Assembly: GCF_029961765.1 (NCBI RefSeq)
Contig: NZ_CP124681.1
Location: 496,001-560,000, forward strand
Origin: Nocardioides sp. QY071
GTDB taxonomy: Bacteria > Actinomycetota > Actinomycetes > Propionibacteriales > Nocardioidaceae
Length of the DNA: 64,000 nt
Direction of reading: 5' to 3'
The position numbers and the translations under genes are program-made. Shown in pieces: positions 15,908 to 25,314 of the stretch (positions are counted from its first letter, which is position 1; every line of letters starts with the position of its first letter). Under the pieces are notes generated by a model. That model was not told the DNA's origin, made no database searches, and was given only the letters and a program-made list of their open reading frames with translations.

Positions 15908-16969
15908 ATGGGTGCCGGACGCACGGTCCTGGTCACGGGGGTCTCGCGAGACCTCGGCCGCACCCTTGCGCGCACCCTGGCCACCGACCCCGGGATCGAC
16001 CGGGTCATCGGTGTCGACGTCGTCCCCCCGCGGGGCGACCTCGGCGACGTCATGTTCGTGCGCGCCGACATCCGCAACCCGGTCATCGCGAAGGTCATCG
16101 CGAAGGAGGACGTCGACACCGTCGTCCACATGAGCGTGATCGCGACCCCCGGCTCCGCCGGTGCCCGCGGCACCATGAAGGAGCTCAACGTCATCGGGAC
16201 GATGCAGCTCCTCGCCGCCTGCCAGAAGGCCGAGGGGCTGCGCGCCCTGGTCGTGAAGTCCTCGACGACGGCGTACGGCGCCAGCAGCCGCGACCCCGCC
16301 ATGTTCACCGAGGACATGGAGCCGCGCCGGCCCGCGCGCACCGGGTACGCCAAGGACGTCGTCGAGGTCGAGCAGTACGTCCGCGGCTTCGCGCGCCGGC
16401 GTCCCGACGTCACGACCACCCTGCTGCGCTGCGCCAACGTCATCGGCCCGCGCGTGGTGAGCCCGCTGGCGTCGTACTTCCGGCTGCCGGTGATCCCGAC
16501 CGTCCTCGGCTTCGACCCGCGCCTGCAGTTCCTGCACGAGACCGACCTCAACCGGGTGCTGCGCCACGCCGTCCACGAGGACGTCGGTGGCACCTTCAAC
16601 GTCGCCGGCGACGGGCTGCTCATGCTCTCCCAGGCGCTGCGCCGCTCCGGACGGCCCAACGTCGCGGTTCCCGGCGTGGCCTTCGGCGGCCTCGGCTCGG
16701 TGCTCAGGTCGGTGCGCCGTGCCGACCTGTCGCCCGAGCTGGTCGCCTTCTTGACCTACGGCCGTGGCGTCGACACCACGCGGATGCGCAGCGAGCTCGG
16801 GTTCGAGCCGCACTACACGACGGCCTCGGCGTTCGCCGAGTTCGCCTCCTCGCTCCCGCCCGGCTCGCGCCGCACCGACCGGGTGCTCGGCTCGCTCGCC
16901 GAGCGCCTCCCTGCGGTCGACGACGACCGTCCCGCCCAGCTCACCCTCGCTGGAGGCACGGATGGCTGA
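15908..16969 (+). CDS. NAD-dependent epimerase/dehydratase (GalE2-like)
   Basis: A 353-residue extended short-chain dehydrogenase. The nucleotide-binding loop is VLVTGVSRDLGRTLA (residues about 8-22), somewhat diverged from GxxGxxG. The catalytic region holds SSTTAYG and, further on, GYAKDVVEVE, giving the Tyr-x3-Lys pair. It is the positional equivalent of Rv0501 (galE2, by memory). The substrate is not proven to be UDP-galactose; it may act on another nucleotide sugar. ATG at 15908 is used since AGGAG lies 9 nt upstream; a GTG at 15902 is possible. Its end overlaps the acyltransferase gene by 8 bp. Confidence 0.86.
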   Translation: MGAGRTVLVTGVSRDLGRTLARTLATDPGIDRVIGVDVVPPRGDLGDVMFVRADIRNPVIAKVIAKEDVDTVVHMSVIATPGSAGARGTMKELNVIGTMQLLAACQKAEGLRALVVKSSTTAYGASSRDPAMFTEDMEPRRPARTGYAKDVVEVEQYVRGFARRRPDVTTTLLRCANVIGPRVVSPLASYFRLPVIPTVLGFDPRLQFLHETDLNRVLRHAVHEDVGGTFNVAGDGLLMLSQALRRSGRPNVAVPGVAFGGLGSVLRSVRRADLSPELVAFLTYGRGVDTTRMRSELGFEPHYTTASAFAEFASSLPPGSRRTDRVLGSLAERLPAVDDDRPAQLTLAGGTDG

Positions 16970-18149
16970 CGCCGAGATCATCCCGATCGGCACCCGCGGC
17001 CAGCCCGGCCGCGGCACCGGCAAGCGGCCCTCGGCCGCGGCTCGCGGGCTCGCGCCGAAGGGCAGCACCCCGCGCAAGGCGCCGGCGAAGAAGCCCGCCG
17101 AGCCGGCTCCGACCGAGGCCCCGGTCGCGGAGCCGCCGGTCGACGAGACCCCCGTGATCGAGACGCCGTCGCTGCTCGATGCGCCGGCCGACGTACCCAC
17201 TGCGCCGCTGGTGGCGCCGGCACGCACCGAGGAGCGCGGCGCCGGCCCGCTCGCCGGCATCCCGGTCGGCGACTGGCTGGCGGGCTTCCAGGCCGCCAGC
17301 AAGGAGCTGTTCGGCGACCAGTGGGAGCCTCAGCTGGCCCGCTTCCTGGCGTTCCTGCGGCGCCGGGTGACCGGCGACTACACGGTCGACGAGTACGGCT
17401 TCGACGCCGAGGTCACCGAGCGCTTCTTCATGGCGGCGCTGCGACCTGTGGCGCAGAAGTGGTTCCGGATCGAGGTCCGCGGCGTCGAGAACATCCCGAC
17501 CGAGGGCGGCGCCCTGGTCGTGTCCAACCACTCCGGCACCATCCCGGTCGACGGCCTGATGACGATGGTGTCGATCCACGACCACACCGGCCGCTTCCTG
17601 CGCCCGCTCGGCGCCGATCTGGTGTTCCGGCTGCCCGTGGTCGGCTCCGTGGCCCGCAAGGGCGGCGCGACCCTGGCCTGCAGCGAGGATGCCGAGCGGA
17701 TGCTGCGCGGCGGCGAGCTGGTCGGCGTGTGGCCTGAGGGCTTCAAGGGCATCGGCAAGCCGTTCTCCGAGCGCTACAAGCTCCAGCGGTTCGGTCGCGG
17801 TGGCTTCGTGTCGGCGGCGCTGCGCACCGGCGTTCCGATCGTGCCGCTCTCGGTGGTCGGCGCCGAGGAGATCTACCCCCTCGTCGGCAACATCCCGTCG
17901 CTGGCCCGCCTGCTCGGCGTGCCGTACATCCCGATCACGCCGCTGTTCCCGCTGCTCGGGCCGCTCGGCCTGGTTCCGCTGCCGTCCAAGTGGCTGCTCG
18001 AGTTCGGCGAGCCGATCCGCACCGACGAGTACGACGACGGCGCGGCCGAGGACCCGATGCTGGTGTTCAACGTGACCGACCAGGTCCGCGAGACCATCCA
18101 GCAGACGCTCTACAGCCTGCTCATGCAGCGCGAGTCCGTCTTCCGCTGA
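16962..18149 (+). CDS. PlsC-like lysophospholipid acyltransferase family protein
   Basis: 395 residues. The first roughly 95 are low-complexity and rich in Ala, Pro and Lys, probably disordered. The rest is a glycerolipid acyltransferase domain with the histidine motif VVSNHSGTIPVDG and the later block VWPEGFKGIGKPF, analogous to the FPEG motif. It should move an acyl chain from acyl-CoA or acyl-ACP to a lysolipid or related acceptor at the membrane. It corresponds in position to Rv0502. The start lies inside the epimerase gene with GGAGG just upstream. It ends facing the convergent anti-sigma-like gene across a small hairpin. Confidence 0.87.
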   Translation: MADAEIIPIGTRGQPGRGTGKRPSAAARGLAPKGSTPRKAPAKKPAEPAPTEAPVAEPPVDETPVIETPSLLDAPADVPTAPLVAPARTEERGAGPLAGIPVGDWLAGFQAASKELFGDQWEPQLARFLAFLRRRVTGDYTVDEYGFDAEVTERFFMAALRPVAQKWFRIEVRGVENIPTEGGALVVSNHSGTIPVDGLMTMVSIHDHTGRFLRPLGADLVFRLPVVGSVARKGGATLACSEDAERMLRGGELVGVWPEGFKGIGKPFSERYKLQRFGRGGFVSAALRTGVPIVPLSVVGAEEIYPLVGNIPSLARLLGVPYIPITPLFPLLGPLGLVPLPSKWLLEFGEPIRTDEYDDGAAEDPMLVFNVTDQVRETIQQTLYSLLMQRESVFR

Positions 18150-18165
18150 CGCAGAACTGACGGGG

Positions 18166-18181
18166 AGCCCGCGCTCGGGCT
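18166..18181. terminator. small convergent terminator-like hairpin
   Basis: AGCCCG and CGGGCT flank a CGCT loop in the 33-bp gap between the convergent acyltransferase and DUF5667 genes. It lacks a U-tract in either direction, so function is tentative. Confidence 0.4.
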
Positions 18182-18182
18182 G

Positions 18183-19319
18183 CTACTGGCCGCCGAGCAG
18201 GCCGCCGAGGATGCCGGTCACCCCGTCGACCAGGTTGGGCACGAGGCCGGGGTCGGTCGTGGTGCCGTCGGTCGTCTGGCTGCCGCCGTCGATGCCGAGG
18301 GTTCCGGTGAGACCCTTCGTGACGTTGTCGACGGTCTCGCCCAGCGGCTTCGGGCTCTTCGTCGGGTTCGGCACCGACGGGAGCTCGATCGGAGGCAGCA
18401 CCGGCGGGACCTGCGGTGCGGTCGCGCCGGGGGTGGCGGTGGTCTGCGGCGCCTTGTCCTTCTTCTTGGTCGTCAGCGGGGCCGCGTCGGTCACCGAGGC
18501 GGTCACGTTGCCGCTGAGCACCGCGCTGAGCGGCAGCGTCGCGAAGTCGGGCACCTCGGCCACCGCGCCCTCGGCGCAGCTCGGGCAGGCCTCCCAGGCG
18601 GCGGCGTCGATCTGGCGGATCGTCTGGGTCGCGGTGATCAGCAGCGAGCGGCTGTCGGACGGGACGATCGGGCCGAGCGCGGCGAGGGCGTCCATGCTGT
18701 CGCCGGCGAAGGCGCGCAGGTCGGCGATCCGGTCGGCCTTGCCGGTGGCCGTGTAGTCGTCGAGCGCGAACTCGGACGCCTGGCGGGCCTGGTCGGTGAA
18801 GTCCTGCAGGGTCGCGTTGACCTCGTCGGCGCTCCGGTCGCGCGCGACGAGCGACTGGAGCTCGTCGAGGCGGGCCTCGGCGTGGGAGATGAGGGCGTCG
18901 GCCTTGGCCGCGCCGTCGGGCTGCAGGTTGGTCTGGGCGTTCTCGATCGCACGCTTGACCGGGTAGAGCACGTCGCCCGGCAGGGCGTCCTGTGAGGCCA
19001 TCGCCATCGAGCCGGTCGCGGAGACCACGGCGAAGCCGCCGATGACCGCGGCGAGACGACGCTCGCGGGAGCCACGGCGCTGGCGCGGGGTGAGGTGGAC
19101 GGCCAGGGCGTGCTCGGCGCGCGCGGGCTCGCGCTCGGCGGCGGCGACCAGCTGGGTGCGCAGCGAGGAGACGAACTCGGGGCGGGCGGTGACCGGGGGG
19201 ACGGCGCGCAGGGCGGCGACCAGCTCGAGCAGCTCGGCGTGAGCCTCCGAGTCACCGGCGCGGCCGGAGACCAGAGCGTCGAACTCCTCGGCGCCGCGCG
19301 ACCAGGCGTTCCCGCGCAT
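18183..19319 (-). CDS. DUF5667 protein, probable anti-sigma factor of the BldN-like sigma
   Basis: A 378-residue single-pass membrane protein. Residues 1-75 are a helical cytosolic domain (FDALVSGRAGDSEAHAELLE) like the sigma-binding end of RsbN-type anti-sigma factors. A hydrophobic helix lies near residue 90 (AAVIGGFAVVSATGSMAMA), followed at once by the DUF5667 hallmark LPGDVLYPVKRAIENA. The long outside portion ends in a Pro/Thr-rich tail and a final GGLLGGQ. It sits directly downstream of the sigma gene, with a BldN-type promoter in between. ATG at 19319 is preferred to an upstream in-frame codon because it starts the conserved helical region. Confidence 0.82.
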   Translation of the reverse strand: MRGNAWSRGAEEFDALVSGRAGDSEAHAELLELVAALRAVPPVTARPEFVSSLRTQLVAAAEREPARAEHALAVHLTPRQRRGSRERRLAAVIGGFAVVSATGSMAMASQDALPGDVLYPVKRAIENAQTNLQPDGAAKADALISHAEARLDELQSLVARDRSADEVNATLQDFTDQARQASEFALDDYTATGKADRIADLRAFAGDSMDALAALGPIVPSDSRSLLITATQTIRQIDAAAWEACPSCAEGAVAEVPDFATLPLSAVLSGNVTASVTDAAPLTTKKKDKAPQTTATPGATAPQVPPVLPPIELPSVPNPTKSPKPLGETVDNVTKGLTGTLGIDGGSQTTDGTTTDPGLVPNLVDGVTGILGGLLGGQ

Positions 19320-19389
19320 CACAACGTCCGTCCTCGTGTCGGGAGGGCGCGGGCTCCCGCGGAGCACGCCCTCGTGTTCTCTCGAACAT

Positions 19390-19418
19390 CCAACGACAGG
19401 GAGCTGCGGCTGGTTACG
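19390..19418 (-). promoter_or_regulatory. BldN-type promoter for the anti-sigma gene
   Basis: On the minus strand CGTAAC (19418-19413) and CGTTGG (19395-19390) are 17 bp apart, about 70 bp upstream of the anti-sigma start. BldN of Streptomyces is known to use CGTAAC and CGTTGA with a spacer of about 16, including at its own anti-sigma gene rsbN. The match suggests that this sigma factor switches on its own inhibitor. Confidence 0.55.
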
Positions 19419-19452
19419 GTCCGGAAGGCCACACCGGAGTAGTCCGAAAGGA

Positions 19453-20232
19453 TCATCGGATTCCCTCCGGCATCAGCTTCGCGAGATTGCGCACGCCGCG
19501 CAGCTGGAGCTGCTTGATGGCCCCGTCGCTGCGCCCGAGGGCGGCGGCGGTCTCGGCGATGCTCATGCCCTGCAGGAAGCGCATGATCAGGCAGTCGCGC
19601 TGCTCGTTGGGGAGCTTGGTGAGCGACTCCAGCAGGATCTCGTTGGTGAGGCTGGCGAGGACGGCGTTCTCGGGGCCCTCGGTCGCGTCGTCGTGCTGGC
19701 CCATGTCCTCGGTGGTCAGCTCGAGGCGGGTCCGGCCGGCCTTGAAGTGGTCGGTGGCCAGGTTGCGGGCGATGGTCATCAGCCAGGCGCCGAAGTCCTT
19801 GCCCTGCCAGCGGAAGGACGACATGTTGCGCAGGGCCCGGAAGAAGGTCTCCGAGCACAGGTCCTCGGCCACCACGACCGAGCGCGTGCGGTAGTAGAGG
19901 AACCGGTAGACCGAGGGCTGGTAGTGGTCATAGAGCTGGCCGAACGCCTCGGCGTCGCCGCCGCGGGCCAGCTCGACGAGCGCGATCAGGCGCTCGCGCG
20001 CCTCGGGGGAGTCCTCAGAGGAGGTGGCGAGGGTCGAGTCGCCGAAGCCCGGCGAGCCGTCGCGGTCGAAGCTCTCGGTCTCCGCCTGGGCCTCGCTGAG
20101 CAGCCAGTGGTCGGCGGTACGACGTCGGCCGGCGGGCCCGCCCGCGAGCACCGGCTGCGGGGACAGGGCAGCGAGCACGGCCGCGCGCAGGGCCTCCAGC
20201 CCTCGCGACAGGTCAGTGCGCTGCCAGGTCAT
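19453..20232 (-). CDS. ECF RNA polymerase sigma factor, BldN-like
   Basis: 259 residues. An unusual N-terminal extension of about 85 residues precedes sigma region 2 (FGQLYDHYQPSVYRFLYYRT ... AEDLCSETFFRALRNMSSFR). Region 4 follows (LESLTKLPNEQRDCLIMRFL QGMSIAETAAALGRSDGAIK). The extension plus the DUF5667 partner fits the BldN group of ECF sigma factors, which in Streptomyces drive aerial growth genes. In a non-sporulating host its regulon is unknown. ATG at 20232 has GGGAGGGG upstream. It has no counterpart at this point in the M. tuberculosis order. Confidence 0.88.
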   Translation of the reverse strand: MTWQRTDLSRGLEALRAAVLAALSPQPVLAGGPAGRRRTADHWLLSEAQAETESFDRDGSPGFGDSTLATSSEDSPEARERLIALVELARGGDAEAFGQLYDHYQPSVYRFLYYRTRSVVVAEDLCSETFFRALRNMSSFRWQGKDFGAWLMTIARNLATDHFKAGRTRLELTTEDMGQHDDATEGPENAVLASLTNEILLESLTKLPNEQRDCLIMRFLQGMSIAETAAALGRSDGAIKQLQLRGVRNLAKLMPEGIR

Positions 20233-20365
20233 GCGGGTCCCCTCCCTAATGCCCCCGCAGGGGATCCTACGGCGGATCCTTCCGCAGTGGTACCGGAACG
20301 CGACAACCGATCGACCGGATCCCGGACCACCCGAACGGGTCAGGTTACCGTCCGGTAGGGACGGG

Positions 20366-21253
20366 TCAGGACATGTGCCGACGCAGCTGCCGCCGTACGA
20401 CCGCCCCGGCGATCGCCGCGCCGGTGGCCGCCGATCCGGCGATCAGCCCGGCCCGGGCGGCCTTGCGGCCGGTCCGGTAGTCGCGGATCCGCCAGCCGTT
20501 GGCTCGGGCGTGGGCGCGCAGCTTCGCGTCCGGGTTGATGGCGCACGGGTCGCCGACGAGGCTCAGCATCGGCAGGTCGTTGCTGGAGTCGCTGTAGGCC
20601 GAGCACAGCGCGAGGTCGAGGCCCTCGCGCTCCGCGAGGGCGGTCACCGCGACCGCCTTGGCCGGGCCGTGCAGCATGTCGCCGACCAGCTTGCCGGTGT
20701 AGACGCCGTCGACGTGCTCGGCGACGGTGCCGAGGGCACCGGTGAGGCCGAGGCGGCGGGCGATCAGGCCGGCGATCTCGATCGGTGCCGCGGTCACCAG
20801 CCACACCCGCTGGCCCTGGTCGAGGTGCATCTGTGCCAGCGCGCGGGTGCCGGGCCAGATCCGGTGGGCCATCGCCTCGTCGAAGATCTCCTCGCCGATC
20901 TCCTCGAGCTCCTGCACGGTGTGCCCGGCGATGAAGGCCAGCGCGGAGTTGCGGGCCTCGGCGACGTGCTCGGGGTCCTCGACGCCGGCGATGCGGAAGT
21001 ACGCCTGCTTGTACGCCGCCCCGACCAGGTCGCGCGTGGTGAAGAACTTGCGGCGGTACAGCCCCTTGGCCAGGTGGAAGATGCTGGCGCCCTGCATGAC
21101 CGTGTTGTCGACGTCGAAGAAGGCTGCCGCCTTCGGGTCGACCGGGTGCGCGAGCGCGGTCTCGACCTCCGCGGCGGCGGCCGCGGCCTCGCCGGCGAGG
21201 CGCGAGCGCTGCTGCAGGTTGAGCCGGCGGGGGCGGTCGGCGGGCGGCACCAT
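20366..21253 (-). CDS. HAD-IB family hydrolase (SerB1-like)
   Basis: A 295-residue HAD subfamily IB phosphatase. Motif I is [13 protein letters not shown] near residue 45, the Thr/Ser motif [12 protein letters not shown] near residue 150, and motif [13 protein letters not shown] near residue 220. A C-terminal hydrophobic segment ([19 protein letters not shown]) could be a membrane anchor. M. tuberculosis has the related serB1 at the same relative position. Members dephosphorylate phosphoserine, lysophosphatidate or similar; the anchor would favour a lipid substrate, but this is inference. Divergent from the acyl-CoA ligase gene. Confidence 0.88.
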   Translation of the reverse strand: MVPPADRPRRLNLQQRSRLAGEAAAAAAEVETALAHPVDPKAAAFFDVDNTVMQGASIFHLAKGLYRRKFFTTRDLVGAAYKQAYFRIAGVEDPEHVAEARNSALAFIAGHTVQELEEIGEEIFDEAMAHRIWPGTRALAQMHLDQGQRVWLVTAAPIEIAGLIARRLGLTGALGTVAEHVDGVYTGKLVGDMLHGPAKAVAVTALAEREGLDLALCSAYSDSSNDLPMLSLVGDPCAINPDAKLRAHARANGWRIRDYRTGRKAARAGLIAGSAATGAAIAGAVVRRQLRRHMS

Positions 21254-21295
21254 GCGCCCCAGCCTAGAAGAATCAGAGCGACGTAGGATCCCTCC

Positions 21296-22924
21296 ATGTC
21301 GTTGCCGGACGCCGCCGCTGCTGTCCCCGACGTGGCCGCCCTCGTCGCGTCAGCCGCCGCCGAGCATCCCGAACGTCTCGCCGTGGTCGAAGCAGGAGGC
21401 CGAGGCCTGACCTGGGCCGAGCTCGAGGACGAGGTCGGCCGGATCGCCACCGGTCTGGGCCGCGCCGGCGTCGTCGCTGGTCACCGGGTGCTGCTGGCGC
21501 TCGGCAACCGGCTCGAGTTCGTGACCGGCTACCTCGGCGTGCTGCGCGCCCAGGCGGTCGCCGTACCGGTCAACCCGGGGTCGGTGCCCACCGAGCTTGC
21601 CGCGATGCTCGTCGACTGCGGTGCGCGGCTGGTCCTCGCCGACGGGCAGACGGCCGCCGCCGTCCGCGAAGCCGTGGCCCGCGCCGAGGTGGTCGCCGCC
21701 GCGCAGGACGAGAACCGGCCGGCCCCGCGGGTCGTGCTGGTCGGTGTCGAGGCCGACGAGGTCGGCCCGACCGAGGGCAGGTACGACGACCTGCGGGCCG
21801 AGCCCGCCGTCCCCGTCCCGCCGCTGCAGGACCCCGAGAAGCTCGCCGTGCTGCTCTACACGAGCGGCACGTCCGGGCGCCCGCGGGCGGCGATGCTCAC
21901 CCACCGGGCGCTGCTCGCCAACGTCGACCAGGTCGCCGCCGTGCAACCGCCGATGATCCACTCCGACGACGTCGTGCTGGGCGTGCTGCCGCTCTTCCAC
22001 GTCTACGGGCTCGGCGCGGTGCTCGGCGGCGTGATCCGGCACCGCGCGAAGCTGGTCCTCGCCGAGCGCTTCGACCCCGAGGGCACCCTGGACCTGGTGG
22101 AGGACGAGGCCTGCAGCGTCGTCCCCGTCGCACCGCCGGTGTTCGCGGCCTGGCAGGGCGTCGAGGCGCTCGCCGAGCGCCTCGGGCCGGTGCGGATGAT
22201 CCTGTCCGGCTCGGCGCCGCTCGCGGCCGAGACGGTCGAGGAGTTCCACGCGCTGGCCCAGGTCCCGATCCACCAGGGCTACGGCCTCACCGAGGCCTCG
22301 CCGGTGGTCACCAGCACCCTGCGCTCGGCGCAGGTGAAGCCGGGCTCGGTCGGGGCCGCGCTCGACGGCATCGACCTGCGCCTGGTCGACGAGGAGGGCG
22401 TCCCGCTCGACGAGGCCGCCGTCGACGACCCCGGCGAGATCCAGATCCGCGGCCGCAACCTGTTCAGCGGCTACTGGCCCGACGGCCACGACGGACCTGC
22501 CGACGACGGCTGGTGGTCCACCGGCGACGTCGGCTTCCTGGACGCCGACGGCGACCTCTTCCTCGTCGACCGGGTCAAGGAGCTGGTCATCGTCTCCGGC
22601 TTCAACGTCTACCCGACCGAGGTCGAGGCGGTGCTCGAGGAGGTCGACGGCGTGCGCCAGGCCGCTGTGCTCGGCGTACCCGACGAGCAGACCGGCGAGG
22701 CCGTCGTCGCGTACGTCGTCCCCGACGCCGGCGAGGTCACCGGACCCGTCGCCGAGGCCGTCGTGAGCGCGGTGCGCTCCGCGGCCACCGAGCAGCTGGC
22801 GCCGTACAAGCGACCGGTGCGGGTCGAGGTCGTCACCGCCCTGCCGCGCACCGTGACCGGCAAGATCCGCAAGGGCGTGCTGCGCGGCGCCGAGCGGCGC
22901 AAGGCGCTGGGGATCTTGGAGTGA
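21296..22924 (+). CDS. AMP-dependent acyl-CoA ligase
   Basis: 542 residues of the ANL adenylating superfamily. The phosphate loop is [19 protein letters not shown] (residues about 185-204). A5 is [14 protein letters not shown]7 [20 protein letters not shown]8 [17 protein letters not shown], and the catalytic C-terminal lysine is in [10 protein letters not shown]. It activates a carboxylic acid, probably a fatty acid, to an acyl-AMP and then an acyl-CoA. TAGGAT ends 6 nt before the ATG, an apparent leaderless promoter. The glutaredoxin gene follows after only 4 bp. Confidence 0.92.
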   Translation: MSLPDAAAAVPDVAALVASAAAEHPERLAVVEAGGRGLTWAELEDEVGRIATGLGRAGVVAGHRVLLALGNRLEFVTGYLGVLRAQAVAVPVNPGSVPTELAAMLVDCGARLVLADGQTAAAVREAVARAEVVAAAQDENRPAPRVVLVGVEADEVGPTEGRYDDLRAEPAVPVPPLQDPEKLAVLLYTSGTSGRPRAAMLTHRALLANVDQVAAVQPPMIHSDDVVLGVLPLFHVYGLGAVLGGVIRHRAKLVLAERFDPEGTLDLVEDEACSVVPVAPPVFAAWQGVEALAERLGPVRMILSGSAPLAAETVEEFHALAQVPIHQGYGLTEASPVVTSTLRSAQVKPGSVGAALDGIDLRLVDEEGVPLDEAAVDDPGEIQIRGRNLFSGYWPDGHDGPADDGWWSTGDVGFLDADGDLFLVDRVKELVIVSGFNVYPTEVEAVLEEVDGVRQAAVLGVPDEQTGEAVVAYVVPDAGEVTGPVAEAVVSAVRSAATEQLAPYKRPVRVEVVTALPRTVTGKIRKGVLRGAERRKALGILE

Positions 22925-22928
22925 GCCG

Positions 22929-23168
22929 GTGAGCACCCCCCGGATCACCCTCTACAGCCGGCCCGGCTGCCACCTGTGCGACGACGCACGTGCGGTCATC
23001 GAGGCGGTGTGCGCCGAGCTCGGCGAGAGCTACGAGGAACTGTCGATCGACGACGACCCCGCCCTCGCCGACCGGTTCGCCAACGAGATCCCGGTCACCT
23101 TCGTCGACGGTCGCCAGCACGACTTCTGGCGGGTCAGCCCGGACCGCCTGCGGGCCGCCCTGCGCTGA
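22929..23168 (+). CDS. glutaredoxin-like thiol-disulfide protein
   Basis: 79 residues with a thioredoxin fold and the redox motif RPGCHLCDDA (Cys-x2-Cys at residues about 12-15). The cis-proline is in the block NEIPVTFVDG. It matches the Rv0508 type that precedes hemA in mycobacteria. The usual partner thiol in actinobacteria would be mycothiol or a thioredoxin-like electron donor. It is notable that a glutathione-type synthesis cassette lies 23 kb away in the same window. GTG start at 22929. Confidence 0.87.
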   Translation: MSTPRITLYSRPGCHLCDDARAVIEAVCAELGESYEELSIDDDPALADRFANEIPVTFVDGRQHDFWRVSPDRLRAALR

Positions 23169-23239
23169 CCACGCGTCCCGGTCCGCCGGCGCCTACCACG
23201 GGGTGCGCCCGTACCCGATGCGGGGTGCTCCCGTCCATT

Positions 23240-23268
23240 TTGTTCCCACGTTCACAAACTCCTACAGT
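23240..23268 (+). promoter_or_regulatory. Rex-box-like operator overlapping the rex promoter
   Basis: TTGTTCCCACGTTCACAA (23240-23257) matches the Rex operator pattern TTGTGAA-N4-TTCACAA with a perfect right half and four of seven bases on the left. TTGTTC can also be read as a -35 element with TACAGT (23263-23268) as -10 at 17-bp spacing, so Rex binding would block the polymerase. Transcription would start about 45 nt before the rex GTG. Confidence 0.65.
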
Positions 23269-23317
23269 GATCGAGCCGCGTGGTCGACGCCTGATCGTGC
23301 GGCTGGAAAGTGGAGCT

Positions 23318-24010
23318 GTGACCACACGGAGTTCGACGGATGCCGCCCGGGTCATCCCGGAGGCCACGGTCGCCCGCCTGCCCGTCTACCTGCGGGCCCT
23401 GACGGCGCTGGCCGACAGCGGGATCCGCACCTGCTCGAGCGAGGACCTCGCCAGCGCCGCCGGCGTCAACAGCGCGAAGCTGCGCAAGGACCTCTCCTAC
23501 CTCGGCAGCTACGGCACCCGCGGCGTCGGGTACGACGTCGACTACCTCCGCTACCAGATCGCCCGCGAGATCGGGGTGACCCAGGACTGGCCCGTCGTCA
23601 TCGTCGGCATCGGCAACCTGGGGCACGCGCTGGCCAACTACTCCGGCTTCCGCAGCCGCGGCTTCCGGGTCGTCGCGCTGCTCGACGCCGACCCCGGGAT
23701 CGTCGGGCGTGAGGTGGCGGGCGTCGTCGTCCGCCCGTTCGCCGACCTCGAGGAGATCGTCCGCGAGCACGACGTCGCGATCGGCGTCATCGCCACGCCG
23801 GCCGTCGCCGCGCAGGACGTCGCCGACCGGATGGTCGCGATCGGCATCACCAGCATCCTCAACTTCGCGCCGGCCGTGGTCGCGGTGCCCGAGGGCGTCG
23901 ACGTACGCAAGGTCGACCTGTCGATCGAGCTGCAGATCCTCGCCTACCACGAGCAGCGCAAGGCCAACGGCGCCGACGCCGCCCCGTCGGCCGACGGAGG
24001 TGCCGCATGA
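23318..24010 (+). CDS. rex: redox-sensing transcriptional repressor Rex
   Basis: 230 residues. The N-terminal winged helix includes RTCSSEDLASAAGVNSAKLR and the family block SYLGSYGTRGVGYDV. The NAD-binding Rossmann domain starts VVIVGIGNLGHALANY and later has VIATPAVAAQ and NFAPAVV. Rex releases DNA when NADH is high relative to NAD+, derepressing respiratory genes. The GTG at 23318 is chosen as start from the family's usual N-terminal length. hemA overlaps its stop (ATGA), recreating the rex-hemACD operon of Streptomyces. A matching operator lies upstream. Confidence 0.95.
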   Translation: MTTRSSTDAARVIPEATVARLPVYLRALTALADSGIRTCSSEDLASAAGVNSAKLRKDLSYLGSYGTRGVGYDVDYLRYQIAREIGVTQDWPVVIVGIGNLGHALANYSGFRSRGFRVVALLDADPGIVGREVAGVVVRPFADLEEIVREHDVAIGVIATPAVAAQDVADRMVAIGITSILNFAPAVVAVPEGVDVRKVDLSIELQILAYHEQRKANGADAAPSADGGAA

Positions 24011-25314
24011 GCGTGCTGGTGGTGGGCATCTCCCACAACTCCGCGCCCGTCTCCCTGCTCGAGCGGGTCGCGCTCGACCGTGACGGCGTGCAGAAGCTGA
24101 TCACCGACGCCGCGTCGTGCGAGCACGTCAGCGAGGCGACGGTCATCGCGACCTGCAACCGCCTCGAGATCTACACCGAGGTCGAGCGCTTCCACGGCAG
24201 CATCGAGCAGATCTCCCGCCTCCTGGTCGACCGGGCCGGCGAGACGACCGAGGCGATGCTCCCGCACCTCTACGTCCACTACGACGACGGTGCGATCTCC
24301 CACCTGTTCCAGGTGGCCGCCGGCCTCGACTCGATGGCGGTCGGCGAGGGCCAGATCCTCGGCCAGACCCGCGAGGCGCTGCGCCGCGGCCAGGAGCTCG
24401 GCACCGTGGGTCCCAACCTCAACCTGCTCTTCCAGCAGGCGCTCCGGGTCGGCAAGCGCACCCGCGCCGAGACCGAGATCGACCAGGTCGCGCCGACGCT
24501 GGTCAGCGCGGCGCTCGACGAGACGGCCCAGGTCGTCGGTGCGGTCGAGGGCAAGCACGTCGTCGTGGTCGGCGCCGGCGCGATGGCCGGTCTCGCGACC
24601 GCCACCGCCAGCCGCCTCGGTGCCGGGCGCCTCTCGATCGTGAACCGGTCCGTGGACCGGGCGGTCCGGTTGGCCGTGCAGTACTCCGGCGAGGCGGTCC
24701 GGCTGGCCGACCTCGGCGACGAGCTGGCCAGGGCCGACATCGTGATCAGCTGCACCGGCTCGTCCGGCACGATCATCGACCGGGCGCTGCTGACCCGCGT
24801 GCGCGGCGAGGTCGAGCGGCCGCTGGCGCTGATCGACCTCGCGCTGCCCCACGACATCGCGCCCGACGTGGCCGACCTGCCCGGCGTACGACGCGTCGGG
24901 CTGGCCGAGCTCGCCGACCTGCTCCACGGCGGCGCCACCGGCCGCGAGGTCCAGGAGGTGCGCCGGATCCTCGGTGAGGAGGTCACCGCCTTCCTCGCCG
25001 CCCGCCGGCAGGCCAGCGTCACCCCGACGGTGGTCGCGCTCCGCTCGATGGCCACCAATGTCGTCGACGCCGAGATGACCCGCCTCGAGGGCCGGTTGCC
25101 CGAGCTCGACGAGGCGGTCCGCGACGAGATCCGGCAGACCGTGCGCCGGGTCGCCGACAAGCTGCTCCACGAGCCGACCGTCCGGGTCAAGGAGCTCGCC
25201 AACGAGCAGGGCGCCGTCTCGTACGCCGCCGCGCTCGCCGAGCTGTTCGCGCTCGACCCCGACGCGGTCGACGCCGTCACCCGTCCCGTCGTCAGCGAGG
25301 AGGGCCGGTCATGA
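24007..25314 (+). CDS. hemA: glutamyl-tRNA reductase
   Basis: HemA reduces glutamyl-tRNA to glutamate-1-semialdehyde, the first committed step of C5-pathway heme synthesis. The 435-residue protein begins MSVLVVGISHNSAPVSLLER. It has the catalytic cysteine in IATCNRLEIYTEVE (near residue 50), the motif GEGQILGQTREALR, and the NADP-binding site VVVGAGAMAGLATA. The C-terminal dimerisation helix region is present (VRRVADKLLHEPTVRVKELA). It overlaps rex upstream and hemC downstream by 4 bp each. Rex control of the operon is likely. Confidence 0.97.
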   Translation: MSVLVVGISHNSAPVSLLERVALDRDGVQKLITDAASCEHVSEATVIATCNRLEIYTEVERFHGSIEQISRLLVDRAGETTEAMLPHLYVHYDDGAISHLFQVAAGLDSMAVGEGQILGQTREALRRGQELGTVGPNLNLLFQQALRVGKRTRAETEIDQVAPTLVSAALDETAQVVGAVEGKHVVVVGAGAMAGLATATASRLGAGRLSIVNRSVDRAVRLAVQYSGEAVRLADLGDELARADIVISCTGSSGTIIDRALLTRVRGEVERPLALIDLALPHDIAPDVADLPGVRRVGLAELADLLHGGATGREVQEVRRILGEEVTAFLAARRQASVTPTVVALRSMATNVVDAEMTRLEGRLPELDEAVRDEIRQTVRRVADKLLHEPTVRVKELANEQGAVSYAAALAELFALDPDAVDAVTRPVVSEEGRS

